This document shows, piece after piece, positions 31,008 to 42,561 of a stretch of 64,000 nt of DNA. This DNA is from Bolinopsis microptera (taxonomy: Eukaryota > Ctenophora > Tentaculata > Lobata > Bolinopsidae): positions 62,001 through 126,000 of the forward strand of contig NC_087083.1 of NCBI RefSeq assembly GCF_026151205.1. Direction: 5' to 3'. A program made the position numbers and the translations under genes. Within the stretch, counting starts at the first letter, position 1. The number at the start of each line of letters is the position of its first letter. The notes beneath the pieces were generated by a model, which searched no databases, was not told where the DNA came from, and worked only from the letters and a program-made list of their open reading frames with translations.

Positions 31008-33149
31008 TATGGACACGTTCATTGAAGTTTGAGGATATTGGTAAATTTCTAAAATAGCGTTTTCGACGATAGTGGCTTAATTTTAGAATCTATTAATCTA
31101 GCATGTTCATAAGTTCTGAACATTAGCCACGTGACCCATACTCCCATATGCACCGCTCAGAAATAAAATGTATTGCTTTTAGGCACTATAATGTAAAAAA
31201 TGTCACATTTTTGTGACATTGTTTACCATAGCTGCCCGATTAGCATTTTTTGGTCTAAAATATAGTAGATTAGGTCAATATAACAATTATGATTCAACAT
31301 TGGTTAAAGGGCAGTGATCGAACGGCTTTCAGGCAATATTTCGTAAACTTTGTCACACTCAGAATACGAAACCTCTTTTCTACTGTGAGGTGTCCTCAAA
31401 ACCCTTTCAACTCATCATTTGATGGTTCTTCTGCCAATCATAGCCCTAAAATATGTTGTTTTGAAAAGTTAGCAAATATATACACTTGGTTATTTGGAAA
31501 TGATGTAAATTCTGTCACATAATATGGAATTTGATATATAATCTGAATTTATATCTGATTTTGGTTCGGAAGGCGGGAAAACTCTATATAAGGACGATAC
31601 ACGGATACAGTTGATTCAAGTATAGGGCAGTTAATGTAAACATCGTCACAAAATGATACGACATCGTAAATAGGTTAAATTTTGCGGGAAAACTCTATAT
31701 AAGGACTATACACGGATACAGTTGATTCAAGTATAGGGTAGTTGATGTAAACATCGTCACAAAATGATATACGACATCGTAAATAGGTTAAATTTGGAAA
31801 CAATGATTATAGAATGAAATAGTCTGTGATTAACATAATATTACGTACATTATAAAATGGTCAGTGGTTTTTATATTTCCTCTGTATTAATCATTTCAGA
31901 CTGTAATTAGGACTGTTCACGTGAAAGAAATTGTATCTAAATTTTACAATGACGTACGCGTATGTGACGAACTTTACATTTCTTGCCTCTATTTTAAAGA
32001 ACCATACCTCAGTTAAAATTCAATTTTCTTCCAGGAATTATTGGTTGATTATTGTTCAGCAAATTAGAACTCAAGTTTAACAATGCTGAGTTTAATTTTA
32101 CTAAGTTACTGAAATGTGACGAAATTCACTTTTCCTGCCCCAACAGTATAATTTCAATGTGATGAAAAATTGGCATGGGTTTCTACATTTCTTGTATAAA
32201 TCCATTCCAACTATAATAAGGACTATTGATATGAAAGAAAATGTATCTAAATTTTAAAATGACGTATGTGACGAAATTTACATTTTTTGCCCCCTATTTG
32301 GAAGAATCATACCTACTATAATGTTACTTTATCACCATATTACCTATGTCGATTTAAAACTAGTTATTTTGCCAACAAATAGCAAATAAAGTTATCATTT
32401 TTTTTTGTGACGAAATTTACAAATTTTTACCCTGTTCAGGTGTTGAAATTTATCCAATGTTAACATATCACTGCCATATAATAATTTATATGACCGGCGT
32501 ATGGTTGAAATATTGTTAATTGATCCATAGTACGTAATATAGGGTGTTTAAGTTGGTATACTAATATTTACTCAATTTCACACATGTGTTGAGATATCAT
32601 ACAAATTTATGTGACTAAATTTACCTATTTCTGCCTTCTGTATTTGTATTTGCCTATAACAATGAAATATGTGAACAATTCCGAACACATTCAGCTCACA
32701 AAATAATGCTAGATTTTTCGGCATTTCTTGTCAGGATGTCATATAAACATCCCTCATATAAATTTCTTAAATGTGTGACGGAGTTTACATGATGCTACCA
32801 TTTAACGAAAAAAGTCGCTAAATATGTAGATAATAGTCATATGCAACTATCCTATAAATTGGAAATTCAAAAATTTGGTCAAACACGGCAACAAGGGGTC
32901 CATATAAACTCTGTCACGTTTTTATAGTGTGACAAAGTTTACAACTCACTGCCGGCCGCATTTAAGCGATATATTATCGTCTGATAAAGATATCGTTATG
33001 CGACAAAGTTTATCTAGAGGATGAAACGATTATCCTAACCATGGACGGTTTATATAGTGTCATAGTGTGACAAATTTTACATCATCGTGCCATTCAGTAG
33101 GGTCACTAATATTTACCAATATCCTCAAACTTCAATGAACGTGTCCATA
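31008..33149. mobile_element. 2.14-kb non-autonomous DNA element with perfect 39-bp TIRs
   Basis: Both ends carry the same 39 bp (TATGGACACGTTCATTGAAG...) in inverted orientation without a mismatch, flanked by TA on both sides (31006-31007, 33150-33151). It interrupts the Penelope-like element. No transposase frame. The inside holds about 14 copies of a degenerate motif TGTGACRAARTTTACA, often followed by TGCC, spaced 65-220 bp: forward near 31212, reverse near 31344, 31504, 31636, 31747, then forward near 31963, 32115, 32267, 32405, 32609, 32774, 32928, 32997, 33065, with one more reverse near 32904. Superfamily not assigned. Confidence 0.82.
31573..31795 (+). repeat. ~110-bp tandem duplication with E2F-like site and TATA box
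   Basis: Inside the 2.14-kb element, two copies of GCGGGAAAACTCTATATAAGGAC... continue through GTAAACATCGTCACAAAATG. GCGGGAAAA resembles an E2F site and TATATAAG a TATA box; together they look like a small promoter present twice. No downstream gene is recognisable. Confidence 0.7.
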
Positions 33150-33440
33150 TACATCGCTTCTACAATCTTTCTACGAACTAAAAAGATAAAACTGGGGTTC
33201 GGTTAGGATGTTGAGATGCGTAGTGCTGTCCAACCCCATTCTCTGGATGTGCTCTAGGATTCATAGCAGCCTGTCTGTGCTCCATAAGACGAGCATGGAG
33301 GCTTCTCTCAGTTTCCCCACAGTATCTCTTACCACACAACTCGCAAGTAACTAAGTAAACAGCTCCTTTTGTTGAGCATGTTGTTCCTGTGAGTCTAGGG
33401 CAGTATGAGTTTGATAGTGTTGAGTCTCTGGAATATTTTT

Positions 33441-35870
33441 CTAGCTCTCATTTTCATTGATTGAAATAAATTTTCGTGCACATACAGAATGAATGGTTAA
33501 TAATTTAATATATATGTAGACCAAGGTCTGTGCACGGGATGCTTCCTGGAAGAATCCAGTTCTTTTAGCGGGGCACCCTACCTAAAGCCAAATTGAGATA
33601 TAATAATCATATTCCTAGAGAAATAATCAGAAATCGAATACCAATCAAATAATATGATAAGAGGAGTAGTAACCATATTTACTATGCAAAATGCCCCAAC
33701 CACATAGTGTAAATTTACATAGAATTCAAATTCCATATCATCATTAAACCTCAATAGTCAATATAATAGCCCAAGCAAAATTAAATAACTTCTTATATAC
33801 CTTACTGTCATACTACAAATTAATTAAACATTTGAAATCTGTTAACCAGAGAATAAATTTCTAAACCTAATGCAAGTGAAATAATTTAGATGCAATAATG
33901 AATGCCTAATGTGAGTATCATCTGTCAATGTTCTTGTAAAAAAGTCTGTAAAAGAGATATGAGTAACTAATATAGAAGAAAAAACAGGAAGTTGTCGTCT
34001 GTTGAAAAATAAATAAAATATCTAGAATATAAATTAGAATATAAAATAACATTCAGTCAATGTGTCGTCAATAAACTGTACAATTATCAAATGTTAAAAC
34101 TGGGTGATACAGTCACCAAAAATAAATACTAAGTATAATAAGTAAATAAATTAAATGTGGTCTATAAAACTACCACTAGGTATAATAGGTCAATAAATTA
34201 AAAGTGGTTTATAAAACTACCACTGTGCGAACCCTTTCTCCAGTTAAAACATGTCAGTCATGTGCAAAATCAATCAAAATGGTAAGCACTGTATTTGTAG
34301 ATCGTGTCTCTGAGATGATAGCTGACCATAAAAAAGAAGCCAAGAGCCAAGTCAAAAAATCATATCAGAACACGATTCAGATTTGATCTGTTAAGAAGTA
34401 CACTCATTGCACTAAGAGTGAAACAAATTTAGTGAAACAAATTTAAAATTTTATCCTTTATTTTACAATCATAATATAATAATATTTATAAGCCTCCGTT
34501 TTGAAAGTTTTAAATTTTAATACATTCACATTTCTATTTAAAATTCAATTTTATGTACAAGTCAATAACTGGCCGCCAAAGCCGCGCATTCTTGAAAACA
34601 GGATTAACTTGATTATAGTTATACGACTATGTAAATTAAAAACTATCCGTGGTTTTTTCTTTTAAATAAATAAATTATAATTTTACCTAAGTCCAAAGCC
34701 AGCTTTGAAAAATTTAGTATTAAATCATAATATATCGTCAACTTTAAATATTTACAATGCAACAATTCATTAATCTGTAAACACGCGTACTCCAGCCCCT
34801 AAACGCATAAATTGTTATGCGGCGCGGCTCAAGCCGCGCACGCACGTATTATTTTATACTGTTTGCTTTCTAATAAATATCGTGCCAATGTGTACGTCTA
34901 AATTGTAAACGTTCATGTTTTGTGTAAAGTGAATCCAATTGGGACTAGTGACAAGGATAAGGACCCAAGTGCCTGTACGGCTTTTTCGGGCCCCTGTGGA
35001 CCACTACTCTTGAAATCACTCTACAACATTGAACATCTATATCTACTACGTCATTTGGCAATTATTGTCATTAATCTAACTTTCTAATTAATTGCCGAGG
35101 GGGAAGAGTAAACGCTTCACATTAAAATTCAATATACAAAATTCAAAACCATCAATACGGTATTAAATATTATGGACAAGTCTATAGATCTATTTCGTAG
35201 TCATATATTCACATGATTTGCTTTATATTATATTATCTTAATACTGTAATGAAGTACGGTAGGATTTGTGTTTCGAGAAAGAAAGGTTGCGGTCAAATTA
35301 TTAACAAAAGTAAACAAAAGTCCATCAGGGACTCCGTGGAGTCGAAAAAGGTACACGGCTGCTGTCTGGTGCTGCTAGGCATTTATTGATCAAGATGTTT
35401 TATTGTATTGATTTATAATGATTCTATTGTTCGTGACTAATCAAGTTCTAAGTGGAGGTATAAAGTGCTGCTCAAGATACTTCGTCATCTCATGTCCAGT
35501 ATAATGATTAAGATAGTATACAATGCAGTTTTAGTAGTTGACCCATACAGTTAAGTCCGTCATAACTCACAATCGTTAAGTCGTCGGTCAATTGTCAAAG
35601 TCGTTGTGTGTTTATTCGTTGAGATAGCAGTAAGATAAGATGTTACGCGCGCGCGCGTTTAATCCCGTCGACGTGAAATGTGACAATAAAAACGCCATAG
35701 AATTATTATTTTCGCGCGTTACGTAGAGTTTACCAGTGTGTAATACTAGTTAACACTGGGTGTACACTGAGTGTAAGTGTAAGTTTCATATACAAGCCGT
35801 TGAATATTTCCAATTTTGAGTGTATCGTGAGCATGTTTTACAGTGCGATTGCTCGGTACTAGTGTGTTTG
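33441..35870. other. No gene recognised; AT-rich, small repeats
   Basis: Contains a tandem duplication at about 34125-34225 (GTATAATA...AAACTACCACT), a perfect hairpin GCGCGGCTCAAGCCGCGC at about 34822-34839, and a GCGCGCGCG run near 35647. A 60-codon frame at 34204-34386 (TCQSCAKSIKMVSTVFVD) follows an acceptor-like TTTCTCCAG but has no recognisable homology. Confidence 0.45.
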
Positions 35871-35872
35871 TG

Positions 35873-37510
35873 TATATATATATATATATCATTTGTGGAG
35901 TATGGTGTAAGTAATGTTTTTGGTTGGAGTGCAGTGGTTATATGTATGAGAAAAGATATATGGTCATTTTAGTAACTCACATAAATCAGAACTTGAGCTC
36001 ATTTGTGGCAAAATTAAGCTCACACCAATCAAGTGTATCATGCTTGAATTGCAATTCTCGTAAGGCAATTTTCAATATATTCTTAAACCCGTTTGTCGGA
36101 GTATTAAAACTTATCTTACTTGATGTTTGTCGACAGCTGTTCCACATGTAGGATGATTGGTAGATGAATTGTGAGGATGGTTGTGATGTAATGAAATAAT
36201 CCTCTCGTCGTGGTGACCTGTTAAATGATGAGTACAGTGATAATGGTTCCTCTAACTTATTAATTTTGAATAGTTCTAAGAGACAAGTGTACTTGTACAG
36301 ATTGTGGACCGTCAACAACCTGTGGGTTTTAAACAAGGGCTTGGAGTGTTCTTTTTGGTAAAAGTCCACCCCCAGTCTTTGCTTATCAACAGGTCGTGTT
36401 CGGGCACACGTTTTAAACTTCTCTAGGTAAGCTTCTCTATCCCCAAACAGAATTCTTATACACTTTTTCTGTGTTTTAAAGATAGGTTCAAGTCGGTTAT
36501 TGCTAATACCACCCCACACAGATATTCCAAATCCTAAATGTGATTCAAATAGAGTATGATATAAATCCTTATAATACTGCTTTGGGACAATGTGTCGTAT
36601 TCTGCACAGCTTTCCTACTTCGCATTTAAGTTTTGAGTTAAGTGACTGCGTATGTGATTTCCAGTTAAGTTGGTCGTCAATAATAACGCCTAGAAATTTA
36701 GCTTCTTGAACTCTTTTAATAACTACATTATTTAAAGTTAGTATGTTCTCGTCATTTTCTACTTCCTCTTTGGCCCGTGAGGGTTTAAAATGAATAAAAC
36801 AACATTTCTTAATGTTAATATGTAATAAGTTTAGTTTCATATACTTGTACACAAATGATAGAACTTCATTTCCTTTTTCGTATAGTCTTTTGACACATGT
36901 GTCTTCTATAAATATGTTAGTGTCGTCGGCAAATAGTATAAACTTTCCTATAATTGATGAGTTACGGATGTCATTAATATAAATAATAAAAAGTAAGGGA
37001 CCAAGACAGCTCCCCTGCGGCACTCCATAGACTACTGGAAGTTTCTCGGATTCTTCACCTAATACCGAGACATACTGGTATCTGTTCGACAGGTAACTTG
37101 CTATAAGGTTATTTGCATTTCCACGGATTCCATAATTTTCTAACTTATGCAGTAACTTTTCATGTGATATTGTATCAAAGGCTTTACTAAGATCAATAAA
37201 TATTCCAAGAACGTGTTGTTTTTTCTTGAGGCAAGATTCTACGTGGTTCACTGAGTAATTTAGGGCATAACTGGTCGAGTGATTTTTACGGAATCCGTAC
37301 TGGTTTTCATATAAGGAGTTCTGTGAATGAAAGAAGCTGTATAATCTATTGAATATAATCTTTTCAAATATTTTACCAAACACAGCTAGCGTTGATACAG
37401 GTCTATAGTTTTCAAGGAGTTCCTGGTTATCTTTCTTGTAAATGGGACTAATCCTTCCAACTTTAAGGTCATCTGGAAATATGCCATCTTTCATACATTC
37501 GTTATATAAG
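35873..37510 (-). pseudogene. 5'-truncated LINE with complete RT domain (CR1/Jockey type)
   Basis: Minus-strand open frame (37494-35986, about 502 codons, open a little upstream) with all core RT motifs: ISPIYKKDN...NYRPVS, QYGFRKNHST, GIFIDLSKAFDT, GVPQGSCLGPLLFIIYIND, FADDTNIF, EAKFLGVIIDDQLNW. The C-terminal part ends at the stop at 35986. The 3' UTR runs to a (TA)n tract at about 35873-35890. The endonuclease and ORF1 are missing because the copy is 5'-truncated at about 37510. The RT frame itself is intact. Same family as the 546-941 fragment. Confidence 0.9.
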
Positions 37511-37679
37511 AGGAATCAGAGGAAGATCAACGGCCCAGCATCTTGAACTGCATGACATCTCCTTCAACCTCATCCCCTAGAAGACGAGCTTTGAGGTCTC
37601 CTAGATTTGTTTATGTAAATTTTGATATTTTACTGTACTATTTTATGTTGTATATAATTTTACGGACGAAATGATCCCA

Positions 37680-37794
37680 GGGGGGACTCCCAACCCACCG
37701 CTTCGGCGGGTAGTTGACGCACCTTTGACAAGCAAGAGCCACTTTGGTCTACTTGCTGTGAGGTGTCTCAGCTACATGGGTTGGGGGTCCCCCC
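37680..37794 (+). other. Cloverleaf-like folded segment (18-bp outer stem, UUCG hairpin, inner stem)
   Basis: Outer arms 37680-37697 and 37777-37794 pair over 18 bp with one G-U. Inside is CCGC-TTCG-GCGG (37698-37709), a classic UUCG tetraloop hairpin. A second arm pairs 37710-37723 with 37762-37775 (11 of 14) and is capped by AGCAAG (37731-37736) pairing with CTTGCT (37752-37757). A T-run follows directly (37795-37813), which may be a polymerase III terminator or, more simply, the poly(A) of the minus-strand LINE to the right. Identity unknown; it may be the structured 3' end of a retroelement. Confidence 0.6.
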
Positions 37795-38827
37795 TTTTTT
37801 TTCTTTTTTTTTAATCAAAATGGTAAGGTGGTAAAAAAGGGAAAATCCTTTCGATACATCAATTATATATGCCTCTGATTTAAAAGAATTAGAAGATACT
37901 TAGTTATCGTCGACTATGATTGCAGTGTAAAATTTGTCATATGAATTGTCGACGGTATAATTAGGGTCTGTTGTTATAGATGAGAGTAGCTGTTTCTTAT
38001 ACGAATCACTAAAGCTTTTAACATCGGGCAGATTTCGTAGATCTGTTGGAACATTATTCCAACATTTTGCCCCCAAGTATTGAAAGTTTTTATGTGATGT
38101 TGATCTATTAACATATAGGTTGCAGCTTTCGCCGCTCCTACTACCTCCTGATATGTAACTAAATTTGTTCATAAAGTTTGTAGGACAATTGTCATGGATG
38201 ATTCTAAACATATAATTTGACAGATGGAGTTGTCTCAAGTTCAGCAAGTTTTGTCTTGCCAGCTCTACAATAGATCGTGTCTAAATAATCGAATTGTGGC
38301 AATATGAGTGCATTGGCAAACATTTTCCTATATTTAATGGGTAGCAGTGCTTTACTTCTATACATGGCACCAATTCTCTTCATGACCTTCCTAATAATAT
38401 AATCTACATGGCTTTTGAAGTTTAATTTACTATCTAGAATGAGGCCAAGATATTTTGTCTCTTTGCACTCCTTGATTGTGAAAGTTACCTCATTACATTC
38501 AATGGTTAATTCATCATATTGATCAACAGAATCAAACAATAGGAATTCAGTCTTCTTTTCATTGAGTGATAATTTATTTACACTGAGCCATTTAAAAATT
38601 GTTATAAGTTCTATTTTCATGTTTATAAATGTGCTTCTGCAGGTTTGATCAAAGAATAGTGCACCATCATCTGCAAATAGAAAGGGCTTAGATAGGTTAC
38701 AGGCATAAATGATGTCATTTATGAAGATACTAAATAATATAGGCCCAATGATGCTTCCTTGTGGTACACCACTCAGAAATACGTCTAGTAAGGTGTATCT
38801 GGGGTCCCTAACGTATCGAGCAGACAA
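37795..38827 (-). pseudogene. 5'-truncated LINE with RT catalytic core, frameshifted
   Basis: Minus strand: 38827-38204 holds SGVPQGSIIGPILFSIFIND and LFADDGALFF (RT palm motifs) and TKYLGLILDSKLNF. The frame then shifts near 38230, and the rest (38247-37900) reads to FQYLGAKCWNNVPTDLRNLP, the usual RT C-terminal block. The poly(A) lies at 37813-37795. It is truncated at 38827, before motif A, and a different family from the 35986-37494 copy judging by sequence. Confidence 0.85.
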
Positions 38828-39198
38828 TGCCCGTAAGAGGCTCTACTATGTTAGCTTTGAACAGACCTCCTGTGCAATATATGTCCTTGTTACCGTAGTC
38901 GAATCGCTACCCTAATTTAGGTCTGATAATTCTTTAGTCAGCGGGATATTGTGGGAGTCGCCTGTGGCCTGTGAGTCCTGAAGACCAATCGTCGAACTAC
39001 TTGCGAAGCTCAATCGCTGTAAGTCTCTTTCTGCTTAAACAACCGCTGGTGCAGAGACTTTCACTTAAAGTTACGTATATCAATGTTGATCTTGACTTTG
39101 TGATCATTCTGTATTCTTGTCCTACATCTTCATTTACTTCTAAAATACCTTACTGGGCCGTGCTCAGCCTGTCATTCCGCCGAATCTCTATTAAACAT
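38828..39198. other. No feature recognised
   Basis: Between the truncated LINE and the foldback arm. A plus frame at 38971-39240 has no recognisable content and runs into the foldback arm. Confidence 0.45.
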
Positions 39199-39571
39199 TT
39201 AACGGGTGATACTCGTAAAATATCTGTTCCATATATTTGATATTGGACCGTCGACAAGTCCAACTCGGCGCGCGTCCTGATAGTTTGTAAACCTACAATT
39301 GAACATAATAGCCTGAGGTCCCCAGGTAAAGAATACCGGGATCCGAGTAGAACTTTACCAGCGATACGAAGTGAAGGTTCTTTCTCTTGGCATATGATAT
39401 ATCGTGTACGTAGCCTATCGAGAAGGGTTTGAGAAAGTGGCGAGTCTATCTCAGATCTCTTCTAGCTTGCTGTCAATAAACTAAATTGTAAATAATCACT
39501 TCTGCTTGAGCGAGCATGCTTCCTCTTTTGCACAGAAACTCAGTTACAATCTTGAACAGTGCGAGAGCTAA

Positions 39572-40174
39572 TGATAAAAGGCTCTTTTCCTTTATATTTT
39601 GTTCTGCAAGGTGACAAGGGAAAATACTTCAATTTGAATAAACCGTTAAGAATTGTAATTACAATATCTCAGTGTTCCTCAAATACTATGTCAATAATTC
39701 GAATAGCATAGTTCTTTAACTATAAACATTAACGGTAAACGTCTGCTGTATTCAAACCAAAAAGTGTCCTGCCATCCAACAGGCCCACTCTTAAATATCC
39801 TTAGATTGTATAAACAATCTCCCACTCGTTTTAGCGATCCCTAAACAAATCCCAAACTATCCTTCCTATAGCCAAAACAGAGATGTAAAATTGAACTCTC
39901 TGATAACCAAAACAGAGATGTTAAAATAAACTTTCTGTTTCCCTAAAACTCTCTGCCCTTAACAATATCTTTAACTATCCTCCTATAGCCAAAACAGAGT
40001 TGTTAAACTGAACTCTTTGATAACCAAAACAGAGATGTTAAACTTTATGTTTCCCTAAAACTCTCTGCACTACCCTGCTGTACTAAATGTCGTACACTAA
40101 TAAATGCCCTAAAATACTACGGTAAAATACTGTTTAATGTCTAGTACTAAAACTGCTAAAACGAGTATATAACA
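39572..40174 (-). repeat. 3' LTR (603 bp)
   Basis: Direct repeat partner of 42562-43164; inside it, CCAAAACAGAGATGTTAAA-type blocks recur about four times. Confidence 0.92.
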
Positions 40175-40689
40175 TATCCTCCCCACAAAATTTTGTGGAA
40201 GTTCTCCCGTTGCAATTGCAATGGATAACTTTACAAATTCTAATATATATCAAATCTACCTACAAAGTGTTTTTTAAAACCCACATAAAATTGAAAGAAA
40301 AAAATGTGTCTCTCTAGCTATCAAAACTGGCACCAAAGCTGCCCAAAATCATTGTCATCACCAAGTTGAAAATAACCATGTTCTAATGAAAATCTTGATT
40401 AGTATCACTTTAAGTAAAGTGTTGTTATGATTCAAACTGAATGTAAAAAAGAGGTAGCTAATCTCCCGAATATGGTAAGAATCAACACTCAGGTCGACCT
40501 AGTAATATAATAAGACTGTTAAAACGAAAAGGTAACAACAAGGTTGTTCTTTTCAAATCCCTGATACCGTGATTTTACTGTAAATACTTTAACAAAATAC
40601 AATTGTGCACAATTATCAAATATATCACGCAAATTACCGTTCCAGTCTATATGACTTTAATTTAGTCATTTCCGACATTTCTCCTGTGA

Positions 40690-41460
40690 TTAAACATACT
40701 TCGGTTTATTCTTTCTCGGTCTGAGTTCATACTTTCTCCTCGGATCTCTGCCGTCTTCTTCACGACTTATGTCAGCAAGAGTAAGTCCTCTACTATCTAT
40801 TTCTCCGAATTGCATATTGCCCTCTCTGCTCGGTCCAGCAGATGCAGCCGCTACTTCCGGACTAGAGTCAATGTTTTGAGATTGACTTGAATCTAGTGCA
40901 TCGTGAAAAGATTCGGTGGTGTCTGCACTTAGATTTAATTGTGGATCTTCTTCCTGACGCGGTACATCGTTGAGTGATGAGTTTACTATCGTGTCATCCA
41001 ATCCTCGTTCCTCCTCTTCCACCACAATAGCCGGATCTCCGCTCCCAACTTCAGTTTGTGGTACATCATTTCCAGAACTTGAGAGACTCACTGGTGCTGA
41101 CGCTTCTCCTCCACTTTTACTGATCTTAGATGAGGGACAAGGAATTCCTTGATCCCTCTTCTTCTTCCGACTCCTCGTGATGATGTGATAATCATCTGAA
41201 TCATCTGAATCATCTGAATCATCTGAATCACTATCAGTGACCACGCTCACTTCACTCACGTTGCCTTCACTTTTCCCAGAACAACCGTTGGGAAATCCCA
41301 CAGCCGCTCCAGGAATCTTTGTGAGTGGCTCTCCCCCTTTATAAGGTTTCATCTTCGTGATGCTGGTCACATTCTTCTCCTGTCCCACCTGTACTTCCAT
41401 TGTACTGTCGGTTGAATTCTCCACCGGATCCTCTTCTCCTCCAGCAGTTAGCTCGTACAT
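40690..41460 (-). CDS. Tail ORF of the gag-only LTR element, 256 aa
   Basis: Overlaps the end of gag by 122 nt in another frame, like a gag-pol overlap. The protein is acidic and Ser/Asp-rich (DSDSDDSDDSDDSDDYH) and ends KYELRPRKNKPKYV, a motif typical of the very end of Ty3-like polyproteins. This suggests that a large internal deletion joined the start of the pol frame to its last part. No aspartic protease DTG/DSG, RT or integrase motif is present. Confidence 0.7.
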   Translation of the reverse strand: MYELTAGGEEDPVENSTDSTMEVQVGQEKNVTSITKMKPYKGGEPLTKIPGAAVGFPNGCSGKSEGNVSEVSVVTDSDSDDSDDSDDSDDYHIITRSRKKKRDQGIPCPSSKISKSGGEASAPVSLSSSGNDVPQTEVGSGDPAIVVEEEERGLDDTIVNSSLNDVPRQEEDPQLNLSADTTESFHDALDSSQSQNIDSSPEVAAASAGPSREGNMQFGEIDSRGLTLADISREEDGRDPRRKYELRPRKNKPKYV

Positions 41461-42508
41461 GTCCGGTCTTGTTGCAATTCCAGCACGTTATGTTCTTGTA
41501 ACTCCGCCACCCGTCTCGCTCTCTATCATGTACTTGTCTGGGTCTTGACGAGTTTCTGTTATCTCCTTGCCATTTGTCCCTATTTTCACCGGACCAAGAT
41601 CTCGATCTGCCATCCCCCGTAGGTCTCTGATAAGTAGCTTCTTCTCGCTCCTCCCGACTATTTTGCCTCGAAAATGAGGGGTCGTGAACGGTTGGCTCGT
41701 CATAAAATGCCGTTTGTTTCATAATCGAAGAAACGGGAATTTCTCTATCGTTCTCATTCATCATCTTCTCAACGCCTTCTATTTTCTCTGCCAATTTCAC
41801 TGCTTCCTCAAATGAAGCAAAGCTGGCTACATTGAGCTGCTGCATCACATTTTTGCTCCTTACTCCTCGTAAAAGAGCCAAAAGACAATTGTCTTCCGCT
41901 ATTGTTACATCCAAGTAAGCTACATTCGACTTCGCCCTCAGTCGAAAAACGTACTCACCTATATCTTCTCCCTGCCGCTGACGACAGTTGAGCAGTTCGT
42001 TTTTAAGTGCTGTAGCTTCGTTGCCATAGATGGCTCGCTTGTAGAGCGCACAAAAAAGCTCAGGATCTTTTTTCTCCCTATCACTCAGCTTGACTGCCCT
42101 CAATACCAAATAGGTTTTATCGTCCACACTTTGGAGCAAATGCTCATTCAGTAATGGACTCTTCAATCTGGTTATTCTCACGTATGAGAGAAATCTCTCA
42201 CAGAACATTGAAAAATCTTCTCCTTTTTCAAACCTCTTCAATTTAGCTGCTCGGGATGATTTTGAATTCAAAATCCTCCCTGATCCGTCATGATCATTCT
42301 CGCTCTCGTTATCCTCCAAATCCGAATCGCCCACATCGAACACCTCTTTTTTAATCTTTTTCTCCTGCACTTTGAGCTCTTCCAGTGCGGTTCTGATTTT
42401 CTCTCGTTCAGCTTTGATTTTCTCTCGTTCAGCTTTGATTTTCTCCAACTCCTCTTCTGCTTCAGCTGCTGCTGCAGCCTTTTCTTCCTTGTCACTGCCA
42501 CTAGTCAT
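41339..42508 (-). CDS. Gag protein of the LTR retrotransposon, 389 aa
   Basis: Structural protein of the retrotransposon particle. N-terminal charged coiled coil (EKIKAEREKIKAEREKI), then a capsid-like region (~100-260; FCERFLSYVRI, LKNELLNCRQRQGEDIGEYV, the retrotransposon-gag pattern), an RS/RD-rich linker, and one CCHC zinc knuckle CWNCNKTGHVRANC. The frame is fully open from ATG at 42508, about 50 bp inside the 5' LTR. Its intact state together with the matching LTRs suggests recent activity. Confidence 0.88.
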   Translation of the reverse strand: MTSGSDKEEKAAAAAEAEEELEKIKAEREKIKAEREKIRTALEELKVQEKKIKKEVFDVGDSDLEDNESENDHDGSGRILNSKSSRAAKLKRFEKGEDFSMFCERFLSYVRITRLKSPLLNEHLLQSVDDKTYLVLRAVKLSDREKKDPELFCALYKRAIYGNEATALKNELLNCRQRQGEDIGEYVFRLRAKSNVAYLDVTIAEDNCLLALLRGVRSKNVMQQLNVASFASFEEAVKLAEKIEGVEKMMNENDREIPVSSIMKQTAFYDEPTVHDPSFSRQNSREEREEATYQRPTGDGRSRSWSGENRDKWQGDNRNSSRPRQVHDRERDGWRSYKNITCWNCNKTGHVRANCWRRRGSGGEFNRQYNGSTGGTGEECDQHHEDETL

Positions 42509-42561
42509 CTATGCTCAATTCACTTCGAGGGTATTAACCAATTGATTAATCAGGCTCCAGT

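Larger units (their letters stand above)
30409..33440 (-). pseudogene. Penelope-like element 3' part (GIY-YIG endonuclease), split by a DNA element
   Basis: Minus strand, two pieces. 33440-33160 reads TCSTKGAVYLVTCELCGKRY, then CGETERSLHARLMEHR and QHYASQHPNRTP, the pattern of the GIY-YIG nuclease at the C-terminus of Penelope-like retroelements; a one-base shift precedes RRKIVEAMY. The frame content resumes beyond the inserted element at 31007 with LRLSPEMNDRSEL, a fitting continuation. The 3' region 30409-31000 contains GAAGAAGACGTAGTTACGTG and ends with AGTTTGATAGTGTTGAG, which also occurs at 33408-33425, as expected if a partial tandem copy (common in this class) existed. The RT part is not in the window. 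Confidence 0.72.

Noticed and set aside
34204-34386. Possible exon with CQSC motif after an acceptor-like TTTCTCCAG
   Set aside because: No homology, no matching upstream donor, AT-rich neighbourhood; kept only as a remark.
37795-37813. T-run as a polymerase III terminator of the folded segment
   Set aside because: Equally explained as the poly(A) of the minus-strand LINE that ends here; not counted as evidence for a small RNA gene.
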